From contig CM035356.1 in NCBI GenBank assembly GCA_020137815.1, positions 1,400,232-1,464,231 on the forward strand: 64,000 nt of DNA, in the 5' to 3' direction. A program made the translations under genes and the position numbers. This stretch comes from Hormiphora californensis (taxonomy: Eukaryota; Ctenophora; Tentaculata; Cydippida; Pleurobrachiidae). Under the pieces are notes generated by a model. The model did no database searches, was not told the DNA's origin, and saw nothing but the letters and a program-made list of their open reading frames with translations. Position 1 is the first letter of the stretch. The number at the start of each line of letters is the position of its first letter. Shown here in pieces: positions 1-10,896 of the stretch.

Positions 1-61
1 GCCATCTGAACTTTATCCTACGATTAACACGACACCACACTGCTATTTCATTGGTTCTTAG

Positions 62-293
62 GATCCTGAAGGATGGACTAGAGAGTACTGGAGAGTTTAG
101 TGACAATGCTAGTTATGTCTTCCAGAATCTAAATGTCGCTAGTTGTCTCAAATATGATGGAAAGGTCTATAATGAACTCCTGGATTTGCTATTTGATGCG
201 GGGCTGCAACAGAATTATTGTTACACCAAGAGTAGTAATAAAGTCTACCAGGTGCTGGACTTTATACTGAAACCGTGTCAGAAATGGCAATAA
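62..293 (+). CDS. 3'-terminal coding exon of an unidentified gene
   Basis: An open frame runs from a good acceptor (ttggttcttag, ending at 61) to TAA at 291-293 and gives about 76 residues, ending LDFILKPCQKWQ. The composition is protein-like (mixed hydrophobic and polar, four Cys, no low complexity), and the upstream exons lie outside the window. I do not recognise the family. It may be part of a helical repeat or globular C-terminus. It converges on the Cys-rich gene of the opposite strand, whose predicted stop is only about 40 bp away. The reality of the exon is likely; its function is unknown. Confidence 0.5.
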
Positions 294-334
294 TGAGGAG
301 TAGTAATGATGAGTGTTCTCTTTTAACCTGTTGA

Positions 335-384
335 TCAGGCTGAAAATATTGTAGAAAAAAGATAAGGAAAGAGAGAGAGTGAGA

Positions 385-458
<74 letters not shown>

Positions 459-1106
459 GTGAGTGTGAGGGAGAGAGAGATATTTTGTAGTACCCCGGGC
501 CGAGAGTGTACCCAAGTGTAATGGGTCAAGTTTCAACAGATGTTTGTCCCCCACCCCTCTCCCTAGTGTGTAACTGAACATGTTATAATACCAGTACTTA
601 CCAAAGTTATTTGCACAGTAAGATTCTTGTATTGATAGTTGTCGACATCCCGCACAACCTGGGGGAGGGAGAGGGTGAAATATAAGTTAAAAGAAAGGAA
701 GAGGGTAAAAGGTTAGCTTCTTTAAAAAGGGAGAGGGTAAAAGGTTAGTTGCTTCAAAAAGGGAGAGGTTAAGAGGTTAGTTGCCTCAAAGCACGTCTTC
801 TGAGTTTTGTGCTTGGGACGGAAATGGGTAAGACCCTCTAATCGGTGTGGACGGATGTACTCGGAAAGTACATTGTACACGCGTCCGGCCCAGTCCCTTG
901 GCCCCAATTCAAAGTGTACATTGAGCCGCGCACACCGCGCCAGTCACATCACCCAAAGTGTTCGGCGCGTTACAAAAACAGCCGAATAGGAATTAACACA
1001 ATTCGTTATGGTAACTGGGCCTGTGTGGAGTCCCCCACACACTCATAAAGTTAACCACCCTTCTAGGAGGCATGGGTGGGGGAGGGAGAGAGAGAGGTAG
1101 GGAGCT

Positions 1107-1160
<54 letters not shown>

Positions 1161-4100
1161 AAATGTAAATAGATCATTAGCAGCATATTATATGAGACAG
1201 ATATCAGTTGTCAAGAAATAGGAGCAGGAAGACAAATTATTATTTGTATTATTAGGTTTTAATTATTGCTCCATATTATTATTAGAAATAATTGCAGAAT
1301 CATCGACTGCATAATAATCTTTATGCTGTCTCAATATAATGAATTAGATTGAGACATTTACTATAGTTCTCATGATAATTTCAATCCCTCTCAGCTCTCT
1401 GCCTCTCTGCTTACCTACCCAGTCTTCTAATCTTCGTTCGAATACTGGACAAGCAATTAGCGTACAGTACTCTCTCTATCTCTCTATCTCTCTCTCTCCC
1501 CTCTCTCTTCCGACATATAGCGGTAGACCGCAGGAGTGGGCGAAAACTCTGTACACAGGTAGAACAAAGGAAGAATAAGGAAAAGGAGTATAATAATGGC
1601 TCCTGCTACAGAATCACCAATATTATACTGTAATATTGTAATGCATACAGTAGATTCTTAAGTTGGGGTGACGGCCACCTTGCCCATGCCACCGCAGTTA
1701 TTTCACTAGAATTTCTATTTCACACTAGAATTCATCTTACCTTCCTTGGAGAGAAGGCACCGATGGGTAAAGGGGCAGATAGCTTCGTTACACTTGGTCC
1801 TTTCTCTCCTGCAAACTTTGTTTCCTGCACACGTCATATACTGGGAGGGGAGGGTGGGGTTAACGTTAGAAGTGAGAGATGGAGAGAGACAGTAATGGAC
1901 AATTCCAGCGGTTTTTTTGGTGTAAGGGGGATTTCAGAATTCAGTTTTGCGGTAATTGTCAGATATTTAGGTTCAGTACCTGGCAGGGGTTGTAATCATT
2001 ATCAACGACACATGATGGCACTCTCGGACAGGGTAGGACGGGACAACTTCCAACGCTGGGTAAACACTTGTACCCTTTGGAGCAGCTGAACCCCTGAAAT
2101 ATAGTTGTTAGATCATCACCAGAACAGTCTACCGGATTTATCTTGAGTTCTATCAACTATTTTCATGGAACCTCAACTACGCTGTTTAGTGTTTCTAGAA
2201 CGTTCCAAGAGTTGGGTAATTCTGGAAATAGCGACTGGAAATATCTGTTTCTGCACGGTCGAATGAGTTTATGATTTAATCTTAACGGTATAAATATCTC
2301 CAGGCGGAGAAAGCTAGATGCTGCAGGAGGTAATTATATTAGTAACTTAAGTAAGGGTTAACTTAACCCTTAAGTTACGGGAGGTTCCTGACCGTTCTTT
2401 TGAAAATAAACTCAAAAACTGTGTAATAATGGAAAGATGCAATGGTAATCAGATTTTTTATCCTGCAGGTGGTACCTTTTTAAATCAGATTTAAACCTTG
2501 CAAAGGTTCAGCTATCTTACCTTCCTGTAGGTATACCTTATTAGATTTACCTAACAAGGGCTCTTCCTTGACTAGCAGGTAGAACCTGCCAGGTGGTACC
2601 TTATTGAATTATCCTTTGAGAAAGGTTCTTCCTGTCCTAACAGGTATCTTATTAGATTAATCTAGTGAAGGCTCTTCCTGTTCTAGAACCTACCTAACCT
2701 TGTGCACTATAAATCATGTAGTACCTTGCATGTGTTAGGTTTAATAACCTCCAAACACGAGTCAGCTGGAACAAATATGTTGGTGGGGGGCAAGCAGCCA
2801 TCATCTCCTACTATGCAGCACCTATTCTCTGAAAATAAAGGCTTGGTTAGGTCAGGTGGGTAGTAGAGAGGGACCATGATGCACGTGATGGACACTATTG
2901 CGTGAGGGATTAAGAATTGCAAGTAGAACACTATTAGGTGTTCCTACATGACTGGGTAGAAGGAATGACCGGTCACCCCCGGTCACTAAATAAAGGGTGA
3001 TAACGAGGCTGTCTCGTGACCCACATGGCCTTCACCACGTGACAGGCTGCATTGTTTAACTCCCTTGAAACCCCCCTCTCTCTCTCTTGTTCTTTAACTT
3101 CTTCTAGGACCTACTACATGAAACTCCCCCCTCTCTCTTGTTCTCTTCTAGGACCTACTACATGACTGGCGAAAGAGGTGCCTTTTGATAACAAAAAAGG
3201 ACCGGTGTTCTGATTGACATCAAAGTATGAGATGTTAGACGTTAGTGCAAAGATAAGATGTCTTTTCTTGAGAACAAAAAAGCTAGTCCTCCTTTTTCTG
3301 TCCATATATCTTTCTCTCGGCCTCCCAACCTCTCCCTACACAAGTACAATTTTCATCCGGGACACGTGCCTACCGAATCTGACCAGCATGAGACCCAATA
3401 AGATAACCTGGCAAACAGCTTGTCAAGTATTTTTAGAAGATTTGACGCTAAAAGGAGGGGAGTTCAAATTTCAGTAAATTTGTACCAAAAAAATGACACC
3501 TTTTCTGCCGAATAGCAATTCGTTAGCAGCTGATAAAGGTTACTGAGTATAACAGCTGACAGTTACATATTGCAGAAGGAATGTGGTGGTATATGTTCCT
3601 TCCCAACCACGTCACAAGGGGTATAATTCATACTTAGAGATAATAGAAAACAAACCTAAATGCAAATCCTAAATTTAGGGCGTGTGACATGCAAAATGGG
3701 CACCAGATAAGCAGTAACACGGTGACCGTCGTATAGACCAGAAGATTCCTCTCTACTGTGCAAATAACGTAAGAAATATCTTTATGAAAAAGCCAAACGT
3801 CACGCCCCCGCTAAAGATATCTTTATGAAGGAGCAAGGAGATATAACCCCCGCTAAAGATATCTTTATGAAGGAGCAAGGCGTATACTGTGTAGGCTTGC
3901 TAAAGCGACCTACTTACCACAAGAGCCGTCGCAGTACTTTGTTCCAGCTAGTTCCGTGTTGCAGATCTTCTGATGTTGTGCCGCTATACAAGTTGGGAAA
4001 CCGACCGTGCTAACATCCGGACCTGGCAGGAGAGAGAGAAAATATTAACTAAACGGGAGAGTTGTCGAAGTGGAAACTGATAGAAAAGATGCTTGAAAAT

Positions 4101-4535
4101 GATTTCTTACCAGTTTTAAAGAGTTCCTCCAAACAAGAATTCAGATCAGGGAAGGGGTAGATGTTGAAGCAGTTTTCAGTTGGTGATTTCGGACAGACGC
4201 ACCTCCCTCCTACCATAGTGCACCCCTCCATTCGGCCGTTACACACAGTCCTCTGTTCTGTGGAGAGAAATGGGTACAGATCGTGTTGTGTAGTCATTGC
4301 GGTGCTGAATGAGGTTTCTGTTTATGTTTCGGTGCGTTCCTGTGTGTTTATCTGGCTGGTGAGATGAATAAATTGAAACAATGTATTGAGTGTTAGATGG
4401 TCAGTTGAGTGCAGCTGTTGTGTCGTCTATATGCCCAGTAAACCATAATGACAGGGGTGGAAAAATAAAACTCTTGGACTTACTGAAAGCACTTGAAGGT
4501 GCGAAAAACAAAAGTAATACCGCCACAAGAACCAT
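335..4535 (-). CDS. Secreted cysteine-rich protein, about 227 aa, eight exons
   Basis: Hand-assembled from eight GT-AG exons with matching phases: 4535-4484, 4257-4111, 4022-3918, 2828-2725, 2093-1980, 1840-1741, 658-602 and a tiny last exon 339-335 (stop). Exon 1 encodes only a signal peptide (MVLVAVLLLFFAPSSAF), so the product is probably secreted. The rest is densely Cys-rich. Exons 4-6 hold two tandem modules with identical spacing C-x4-C-x5-C-x6-C-x4-C-x5-C, the second with the core CAGNKVC...CNEAIC. Exon 2 has C-x5-C...C-x-C spacing (RCVCPK). The modules look like extracellular disulfide modules of protease-inhibitor, follistatin or matrix type, but I cannot name the family. The last 5-nt exon is the weakest part; the phase chain of exons 1-7 is strong internal support. 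Downstream of the SNX22/24-like gene on the same strand. Confidence 0.6.
389..456. repeat. (GA)n microsatellite
   Basis: Almost pure GA tract lying in the last predicted intron of the Cys-rich gene. A second GA tract lies at about 1104-1148 in the preceding intron. Confidence 0.9.
659..1740. other. Long intron of the Cys-rich gene, no further gene seen
   Basis: Holds GA-rich runs, a purine-rich direct repeat of an agggagagggtaaaaggtta-type motif near 665-780, and AT-rich sequence. I see no coding exon on either strand. Confidence 0.5.
2460..2705. repeat. Degenerate tandem repeat, about 60-70 bp unit
   Basis: Recurring blocks of the type CAGGT..TACCTTATTAGATT followed by AAGG(T/C)TCTTCCTG appear about four times with much divergence. 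It sits in the intron between exons 4 and 5 of the Cys-rich gene. Confidence 0.5.
3805..3888. repeat. 42-bp tandem duplication
   Basis: Two consecutive 42-bp copies beginning CCCCCGCTAAAGATATC, with a partial diverged third copy just upstream. They end about 30 bp from exon 3 of the Cys-rich gene, inside intron 3. Confidence 0.7.
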
Positions 4536-5023
4536 GCTACATGTGTGGAAATATACTAAATCATGCACAAGCACTACAAACACAGTACTACTTGTGCTTT
4601 AATAAATTTGTACAAAATCAACAAAAATACGAACAATATTGTAAAACAGAAATGAAGACGATACTATAGAAAAAGCGGGCTGCTCTAAATACTGAAGACA
4701 CGGGCGACTCTAATGGAAGAGGTCCTGCATACAAGCAGGTAAATATAACAGAAGTTGGAGACGCGGATATATTATGATGATCTCAATCATATCACTTTTA
4801 TAGAGGGACAGGGCGGGGGAGGAGGAGGAGAGAGAGCATCTAGTTTGAATGGAGGAATTAAAAAGTCTGCCTTGCTTGTCTAGTAGTAGGTAAGACAATG
4901 GAGAGAGAGGGGGAGAAAAATGCACTTAGCATCACTACCCCCACACAACTCGATAGGTATAAGACAACCTGTAGGTGTGCCGTGCCGTTGGCAAAACACG
5001 CAGTATGAGCGTGAGGGGGAGGG

Positions 5024-5093
<70 letters not shown>

Positions 5094-5553
5094 GAGAGAG
5101 GTATAGAGAGATAGATAGATACGAAGATCAGATAGAGACGTAATCTCTCGCTATCTCTCTGTCATCGCATCCGTAGCCTCTCTCTATCTTCTCGCAGTAT
5201 CTCGTACAGATGACTCGTCTCATTTTACTACGTTAGAGCACTTGTCGAGAGTCACCTCCGAGAGTGAGAAGAAGAGAAGAAAGAGGAGAGGAGCTAAAAC
5301 ATATAAAGTCGAGAAGGATTGGGAGGGAGGAGGCGGGGGAATAGGAGGAAAATAGCAACGGGCGAATGTGAGAGTGACTAAGATAGGAGAAGAGTAAAAG
5401 GAGATAAAAGAAAATAAGAGAGCGAGAGAGGAGGAGAGCGAAGGAACAAAGAACAGGAGAGTAGGCCCAGGCACCCAAAAACAGTGAGCTTGGATAAAAT
5501 TAAATCACCCCTGGCCCGCTGGCACGAGTCCAGGATAAAGAAGGAAACACTTT
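4536..5553. other. Intergenic region with (GA)n tract
   Basis: Between two co-oriented - strand genes. It should contain the promoter of the Cys-rich gene next to 4535. A (GA)n tract lies at about 5019-5102, and purine-rich DNA to 5460 gives only low-complexity Ser/Leu-rich frames. No gene supported. Confidence 0.6.
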
Positions 5554-6906
5554 CTACATGGTCCCACGTGCATTAGCAGTCAACTTCAGTCCATGACAGA
5601 TGCCACTTAGAATTGGGTAGGGTAACTCGTTGCCGGGGGATTCTGTTATCACACAAAAATCAGGAAGTCGGGATGATTTCAATCGTCGTAGCTGTGGAAA
5701 GAGGACCGTTAGATTTGTTTTCTAAAAACCAATGGAAAGTGCATGACCCTCCACTACTGCACTGGATATAGTATCTCGTCCGTAACTAAACTAAAGTTCT
5801 CGTACCTCGTTTGTATCAATGTTAAGGGTGCTCCAGAATACTCCAGGTATCGGTTGAATGGCAATAATTTGACAGAGAAACTCTTGTAGCGCTGCCCTCC
5901 GACTTTCAATAAACCTCTTGTCTTGGTTGTTTGCTACTATTCTCCGCATTGGAAATGAAACGTTCTTATGCTAGATGAGGGGAAGGAGATGTTAGCAGTG
6001 GGTTATGAAGAGAACAAAACAGCTTTTCACTAATTTAGCTTTAATCTGCAACTGTCTAGCTATTCTAAATTTAGTATTATTACAGTCACGCCCTCGGGGG
6101 AAGGGGATTTGCACGGTAAAACGAGGTTCCGTTAAATCGAGGTTTTGCTGTATTAAGTTTTCCAGGGAATAAAATATGTCTTAAGATAAAATATCATGGG
6201 CTGACCATCTCTCTCATTCTTCTCTCTCTTGCTTAATTTTCAGGGCCTTATTTTTCAGTGGCCTAATTACTATCCTATTATTCTAAGTTTTCTGGGGAAC
6301 AAATTATGTGACTGGCTATCTCTCTGTCTGTCTCTCTGTCCCTCTTTTTATCCCCTGCACCCTACCTTGGCGGAAACTTTCTTGTGGAGTTCTCGGAATT
6401 CGGTATACCGTAGTTTCCGGGTAAATGCATGGTCCCCAACCTGCAAGAAATGGCCCAATGTTATTTCTGTAGAATGCAGTATGGAGACTACAGTGTCCAG
6501 GAAACACGACTGCAGTAGTACCCCCCCCCCGCTACCCACAACATTATTGCACTCCTACCAACTGTGTTCCCTTATACAGTCGGACCCCGATCTACCGGGA
6601 TGCTCGGGGGAAAGGGTTTTACCCGGTAAATCGGGGTGCCCGGTATATCGGGGTCAAATACCGTTAATTTCCTATCTCGGGGGAGTTTCATCCTCCCGGT
6701 AAATCGGGGTTCCGGTGAATCGGGGCCCGGTAAATCGGGGTCGGACTGTAGTATGACGTCATAATTTCACGTGACGTCATAATGTCATGTGTATGTCATG
6801 TGACGTGTGACGTCATTACCTGAATGACCACCTCGTACTGTGTAAAGGGCTTCTCTTTAGGTGGTGTCCGCGTATACCAACAAGGAATTTCAGCAGTTAC
6901 TTTCAT
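5554..6906 (-). CDS. SNX24: SNX22/24-type sorting nexin (PX domain protein), 152 aa
   Basis: Four phase-0 exons: 6906-6820, 6440-6366, 5964-5806 and 5691-5554. The product is essentially one PX domain that would bind phosphoinositides on endosomal membranes. An N-terminal strand begins IPCWYTR, then come YEVVIQ, the arginine-bearing LRYTEFRELHKK motif (residues about 39-50), the proline-containing SFPMRR loop, and helices with RFIESRRAALQEFL. After the PX domain, the last exon carries LPYPILSGICHGL, which resembles the short C-terminal tail of vertebrate SNX24. Length is close to that of SNX22/24 (about 170-190 aa). All splice sites are canonical and every junction is in phase. I chose ATG 6906 because it gives a PX start directly comparable with SNX24; an upstream non-coding exon cannot be excluded. 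SNX22 versus SNX24 cannot be separated by eye. Confidence 0.82.
6083..6150. mobile_element. Short Tigger/pogo-like MITE remnant
   Basis: A 68-bp sequence framed by TA and starting CAGTCACGCCCTCGG shares internal motifs (GGTAAAACGAGG, TTAAATCGAGG) with the better element at 6577-6748. It lies in SNX22/24-like intron 2. Confidence 0.45.
6577..6748. mobile_element. Tigger/pogo-like MITE, 172 bp
   Basis: Perfect terminal inverted repeats CAGTCGGACCCCGAT / ATCGGGGTCGGACTG flanked by TA dinucleotides (6575-6576 and 6749-6750), the target of the Tc1/mariner superfamily. Internally it repeats GGTAAATCGGGG several times. There is no coding capacity. It is inserted in SNX22/24-like intron 1. Confidence 0.75.
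6754..6818. promoter_or_regulatory. Cluster of TGACGTCA (CRE) and CACGTG motifs
   Basis: Three TGACGTCA palindromes and one CACGTG hexamer occur within 65 bp, right beside the donor of SNX22/24-like exon 1. They could bind CREB/ATF or bHLH factors, or merely be repeat-derived. Seen in sequence; activity is inferred. Confidence 0.35.
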
Positions 6907-6920
6907 AGTGGCATTATTCT

Positions 6921-6981
<61 letters not shown>

Positions 6982-7438
6982 GAAAAAGAGAAAGAGGAAG
7001 AGAGGAAGAGAAAAAGCTGGAATAGAGACGATTCTGTGGTACAGATTCTATACTATAGAAACGGTCTCAGAGAGACCCGAAAGTTTCATTTATCCCACAT
7101 AATATTCAACTGTCTGATACCCTCAGACTGACATTAGGTTTATAGTGTTCTGAAGAAGAATAATAATGTTTATTTTGTTAAATAGAAGGTTCTAGAGAAA
7201 CGGTGACCGGGAAAATCGAGTTTAGGAAATTTAGGATAAATGATTAGGATTAGTAAGAATTACATCGTAAAAACTAAATAATGAGTTTAGTTTTTTATTT
7301 AGAAAATATAAAGTAATCTGGGGCTGTAGTTGATAGAAACAAGAAAGTTTGTTGATAAAAAGCAATAAATAAACCGATAAAACAGAGTTCCCCAGATCAG
7401 ATAAAACAGACTCGTCATCACTATTACACAGTTAAATA
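6907..7438. other. Intergenic region with (GA)n tract
   Basis: Between NOL7-like and SNX22/24-like genes. The (GA)n tract at about 6921-6977 begins some 15 bp upstream of the SNX start codon, so it lies in the 5' UTR or promoter. The rest is AT-rich without an exon I can support. Confidence 0.55.
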
Positions 7439-8659
7439 CTAGGAAACTAGAAAGTTAGCAGCAGGTCCCAGTTTAACTTTCTTAAATTTCCCGCCCCTCC
7501 GTACTACAGTCTCCTCCTGGTCTGGTGGCGGTGAGGGAGGGAGGGAGGGTAGAGATTTTAGAGATACAACTTTGATCCGACACTTTTCTTCCTCCATTCC
7601 GTCAGAGTCCTCATCAGGTGGCTGGGGTGTTGCCTCCACACTTCTCAACTCTGCTGCTTCTCGAAGAGACTCTGAGAGAGAGATGTGTCAGGGAAACTAA
7701 CATTGAAATGTGATGTGTCAACTAACATTGAAATTATGTATACATAACCGGCTTGCAGTCTTCTTCTTCTTCTACTAGTACGGAGCACTAGTAGAGACAG
7801 TAAGGGGCGGGTGCAATGAAGCTCCCTTTCAGTTTTCACGTTCTGGGTGGTGTGATGTGATACCGCCCTTTATGGGGTGGTTTTGGTGGGGTGGAGTGAT
7901 GCCATCGCCTTCTTATAGAACGATATCGTTTTTATAAGACGTTGATGGTGTCTTATTTCGAACTGAGGCCCAGTCTGTCGAAAGATTCCTGTGAGTAGGG
8001 GCATGACCGTCATATTGTTCCAAAATCCTCACAACTTACCAAATTCTGAAACTTTGCCAAGAAGGCTAGCAGGTAGGAGCCGTCGCTTTTTCCCAACGAG
8101 GATTGAACTCCTGGAAAAGAAATAGTTAGAAACAAACAATAGTGTGCCAACCTCACTGAGATTTTAGTGATATATTGATAACAACATATAATTGGTATAA
8201 CAGGACACATACTGGTATGTAACTACATTAGTATGTTTGCACTCACTTGATAGCACTGCTATCTAACTGGTGTTTCTCTTTAGATGTAGCAAAGGAAACC
8301 TCTTCCGGGGCTGCATCATCGTCATCATCTTCTTCTCCATCATCTTCTTCATTATCTTTATCGTTATCTGATTCGATCTCCTCACTCTCTCCTTCTTCTT
8401 CTTCTACTTTTGTCTCCTCTTCTTCCTCCTCCTCCTCCTCCTCCTCTTCTTTTTCTTCTACTTTTGCCTCTTCTACTTTTGCCTCTTCTACTTCCTCCAT
8501 CTCTTCATCAGGGGCTGTTTGTTCAGTGACAGGTTCCAGAACATCCTCAACCTGCTCTGTAGCCTCTTCCTCAACCTGCTCTGTGGCTCTAGTGGAGCTG
8601 GTCACTTCAGGGACCTGTACCCGCTGCTGCAGTCGTGATGATCGTCTTGTGGCGACCAT
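7439..8659 (-). CDS. NOL7: NOL7/UTP16-like nucleolar protein, 238 aa
   Basis: Three exons with consistent phases: 8659-8247, 8110-8040 and 7671-7439. Exon 1 gives a basic N-terminus (MVATRRSSRLQQR) followed by a long Glu/Asp-rich tract and then APEEVSFATSKEK. Exon 2 gives VGKKRRLLPASLLGKV. The pair matches the acidic stretch, PEE-(L/V)-(T/S)-FA signature and KKR-(K/R)-LLP block that characterise NOL7, a small-subunit-processome protein of the nucleolus (UTP16 in yeast). The C-terminus is basic (GGKFKKVKLGPAANFLVS), as in the family. Length is near human NOL7 (257 aa). The acidic tract is GAA/GAG-biased, so its exact length may vary between alleles. The family call rests on short motifs, hence moderate confidence; the exon chain itself is good. 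Confidence 0.65.
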
Positions 8660-9341
8660 CTGTTCTAGATCCTATATAGGGAGAGAGAAGTATGTCGTAT
8701 GAACTAGTAAAGATGCCAGCTATACTATATATGTATAATATATCCCTTGGCCGTATCGAACGGTGAGCGTGGATCTAACCTGTGATTGAGTGTGTGCTAA
8801 TTGCGTGACCGGTTCAATAGTTTCCTGGTAGGGTAGGAGTGGGACCATGTGTGTGTGTGTTCTAGATGATAGATCCTAGAGTGGGAGAGAGAAGCATGAA
8901 GTTAAGAAGTTGCTGAAAGATCGGACTATGTTTGTTGCAGGGGTGACTGAAAGATCGAACCATGTTTGTTACAGGGGGTGACTGAAAGATGGAACTATGT
9001 TTGTTGCAGGGTGGTGACTGAAGAATGGAACTGGGTAGGTTTGTTACAGGGGGTGGGGAAGGGGGTGACTGAAAGATGATACATGTGCGTGTGTATGAGT
9101 GCTTATAGAGTTACATGGTTTATGATTGTGTGTGAGTGGTCTTCAGTTGTGAAAGGTCTCAGGTGGCGCAATGAAGCTAATCTCCTTACAGAGTGGGTTT
9201 GACATATATAACACAACGCAGTGAGTTTATATATATTAAGTTATGTTATTAAGTTATACATGATACACAATACATAAAACTATACATTACTATAAATCCT
9301 GTACATAATAATTATTGGCACACATGTACACACAGAGATAG
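8660..9341. other. Intergenic region
   Basis: Upstream of NOL7-like. Contains about four imperfect copies of a 40-50 bp motif (GACTGAAAGATGGAACTATG-like) at 8905-9080 and AT-rich sequence to 9340. No gene seen. Confidence 0.45.
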
Positions 9342-10313
9342 TTACCGGGTACCAAGACTAGTGCTACTAGAGGATTGTTTCTGTCGGTGGTGACCGTTTG
9401 GTATATGGAATGACAACTGTTTCTCCAGCCGCCGTACCATTTCTGCTAAAGCGTCATTTTCATGTTTCATGGCTAACACCTCTGTTTCCCGTTGTTTCAG
9501 CCGTTCTGTCAGCTCCGTTACCTGTGTGTCGTATTGATCTCGTAGGGAGGCCTCCTGGGATAGCGACTGGTGAAGGTTATAGAACAGTCGGAGGGATTGG
9601 ACCTCCTCTTCCAGCTTTCCAACTTGCCCCGTCAGTGTCTCCTTTGTCGATTTGAGGGCTGTGACCTGGTTATCAAGTTTAATGCATCGCTTTAGCGCAT
9701 TGTCACGCTCATATTGGAGACGGGTTTGCTGGGGTACATTTGCAGCCGTGAGGCTCTTTATTTGGTTGATAATTTCCTCTGCTCGCTCACCCACCCCTAT
9801 TTCCATCTTATCCGGTGCTACCAGCGCACTTGTTCTTTCTTCTTCCAACTTTTGAATGCGACCCATGTACGACTTCTCCCTTTTGTCTCCTATGATGTGT
9901 GCCCGCTCAACGGCTTCAGAAAACTTGGCATTAAAATCCGATCTCATGGTCTTTCTAGTGGCATCTAGAGCGTGTAACTCTTGACGAAGATCTACGATGT
10001 TTTGGTGAAGGTTCCTGTTCTGAGTGACTATCTCGTCCACCTTGTTGTAAAACCTGTCATCCCCCGCATTGTCCACCTGTGTATCTGTCTGACAGTAAGC
10101 ATGGATCGTAGCAGTTGTCCTACATTGTGTAGACCGGGTCTGATTGCTAACAGGTGATGTCTGATGGATCTCTAGCAACTGCTGCTCTAGTTCATTTTGG
10201 CGTTTTAACGTCTCGTCGTACTGCTGCCGCAGCTGCCTCAAGGCGTCATCTGACTGTTTTAGAGTTAACTCAGTGATAGCAGTATCATCGTCACTCTCTT
10301 CAGAGGTTGTCAT
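9342..10313 (-). CDS. Coiled-coil protein, 323 aa, single exon
   Basis: A long intact frame from ATG (MTTSEESDDDT) to TAA. An acidic start is followed by heptad-rich segments: roughly residues 15-50, 85-135 and 150-300, for example LDNQVTALKSTKETLTGQV and a region rich in LEKQL. Between the first two lies a Cys/Thr/Gln-rich linker with AYCQTDTQV, a sequence of the kind bound by dynein light chain LC8 (xTQx). The C-terminus is Ser-rich (QSSSSTSLGTR). It could be a centrosomal, ciliary or cytoskeletal scaffold, but I recognise no specific family. The frame ends next to a possible donor (CCCG|GTAACT), so a spliced longer form is possible. Transcribed divergently from the bHLH-PAS gene. Confidence 0.75.
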   Translation of the reverse strand: MTTSEESDDDTAITELTLKQSDDALRQLRQQYDETLKRQNELEQQLLEIHQTSPVSNQTRSTQCRTTATIHAYCQTDTQVDNAGDDRFYNKVDEIVTQNRNLHQNIVDLRQELHALDATRKTMRSDFNAKFSEAVERAHIIGDKREKSYMGRIQKLEEERTSALVAPDKMEIGVGERAEEIINQIKSLTAANVPQQTRLQYERDNALKRCIKLDNQVTALKSTKETLTGQVGKLEEEVQSLRLFYNLHQSLSQEASLRDQYDTQVTELTERLKQRETEVLAMKHENDALAEMVRRLEKQLSFHIPNGHHRQKQSSSSTSLGTR

Positions 10314-10896
10314 CTACCTAGAAATATGGAAAGTTAGAAATTTGGAGGAGCATACGTAGAAGAGAACTAAGGGGGCAGGGACCAAGAGTCTAAAAACGAA
10401 CAAACTACCCCAATACAGATTGGTATCACTTTCAAGGAGGGATTGTTGAGGAGAAAAGGGCTACTGAAGAGTCCAAAAGAGGTTCTAAAGATGGGGTTCA
10501 GTGGCATACGCTGCAGGCCCCTCTATTTTCTAACGATGTGCACTCGTGAGGGGTTTGCAGACTGCACCGCATTCCAAAGGCCAAAGCGGTCTGCGGTGCA
10601 AAACTTTAGAAAAAAAGTTCGTTAAAAAAACAGTGCAGCTCGAATTGGATTTCTTGGAGCATATTTATGCGAGGTATTTTATGTAACACGCGAATTATTT
10701 GACAATAACGATGCAACTTTAACGCCGCGCAGTTTAAAATGAAAATTCACGATTCGGTTGGCAAAAAAAGTTAGCGAAAAAAGTTCCAAACCAAACTTGA
10801 AAACCGCTCAAAACGCTTTTGTTCTTTTATCTTTAGTTGTAATACTCGTCTGGCTGCATCTTTATCAATGGTTACAATTATTCGTGGAGTTCGTTA
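10314..10896. promoter_or_regulatory. Bidirectional intergenic promoter region
   Basis: The 583 bp between two divergent genes must contain both promoters. It holds an imperfect palindrome at 10563-10600 (TGCACCGCA ... TGCGGTGCA). No TATA box is convincing. The frames here are short and have no family resemblance. Confidence 0.45.

Noticed and set aside
8247-8702. 151-codon Ser-rich + strand frame
   Set aside because: Antisense of the Glu/Asp-rich NOL7-like exon.
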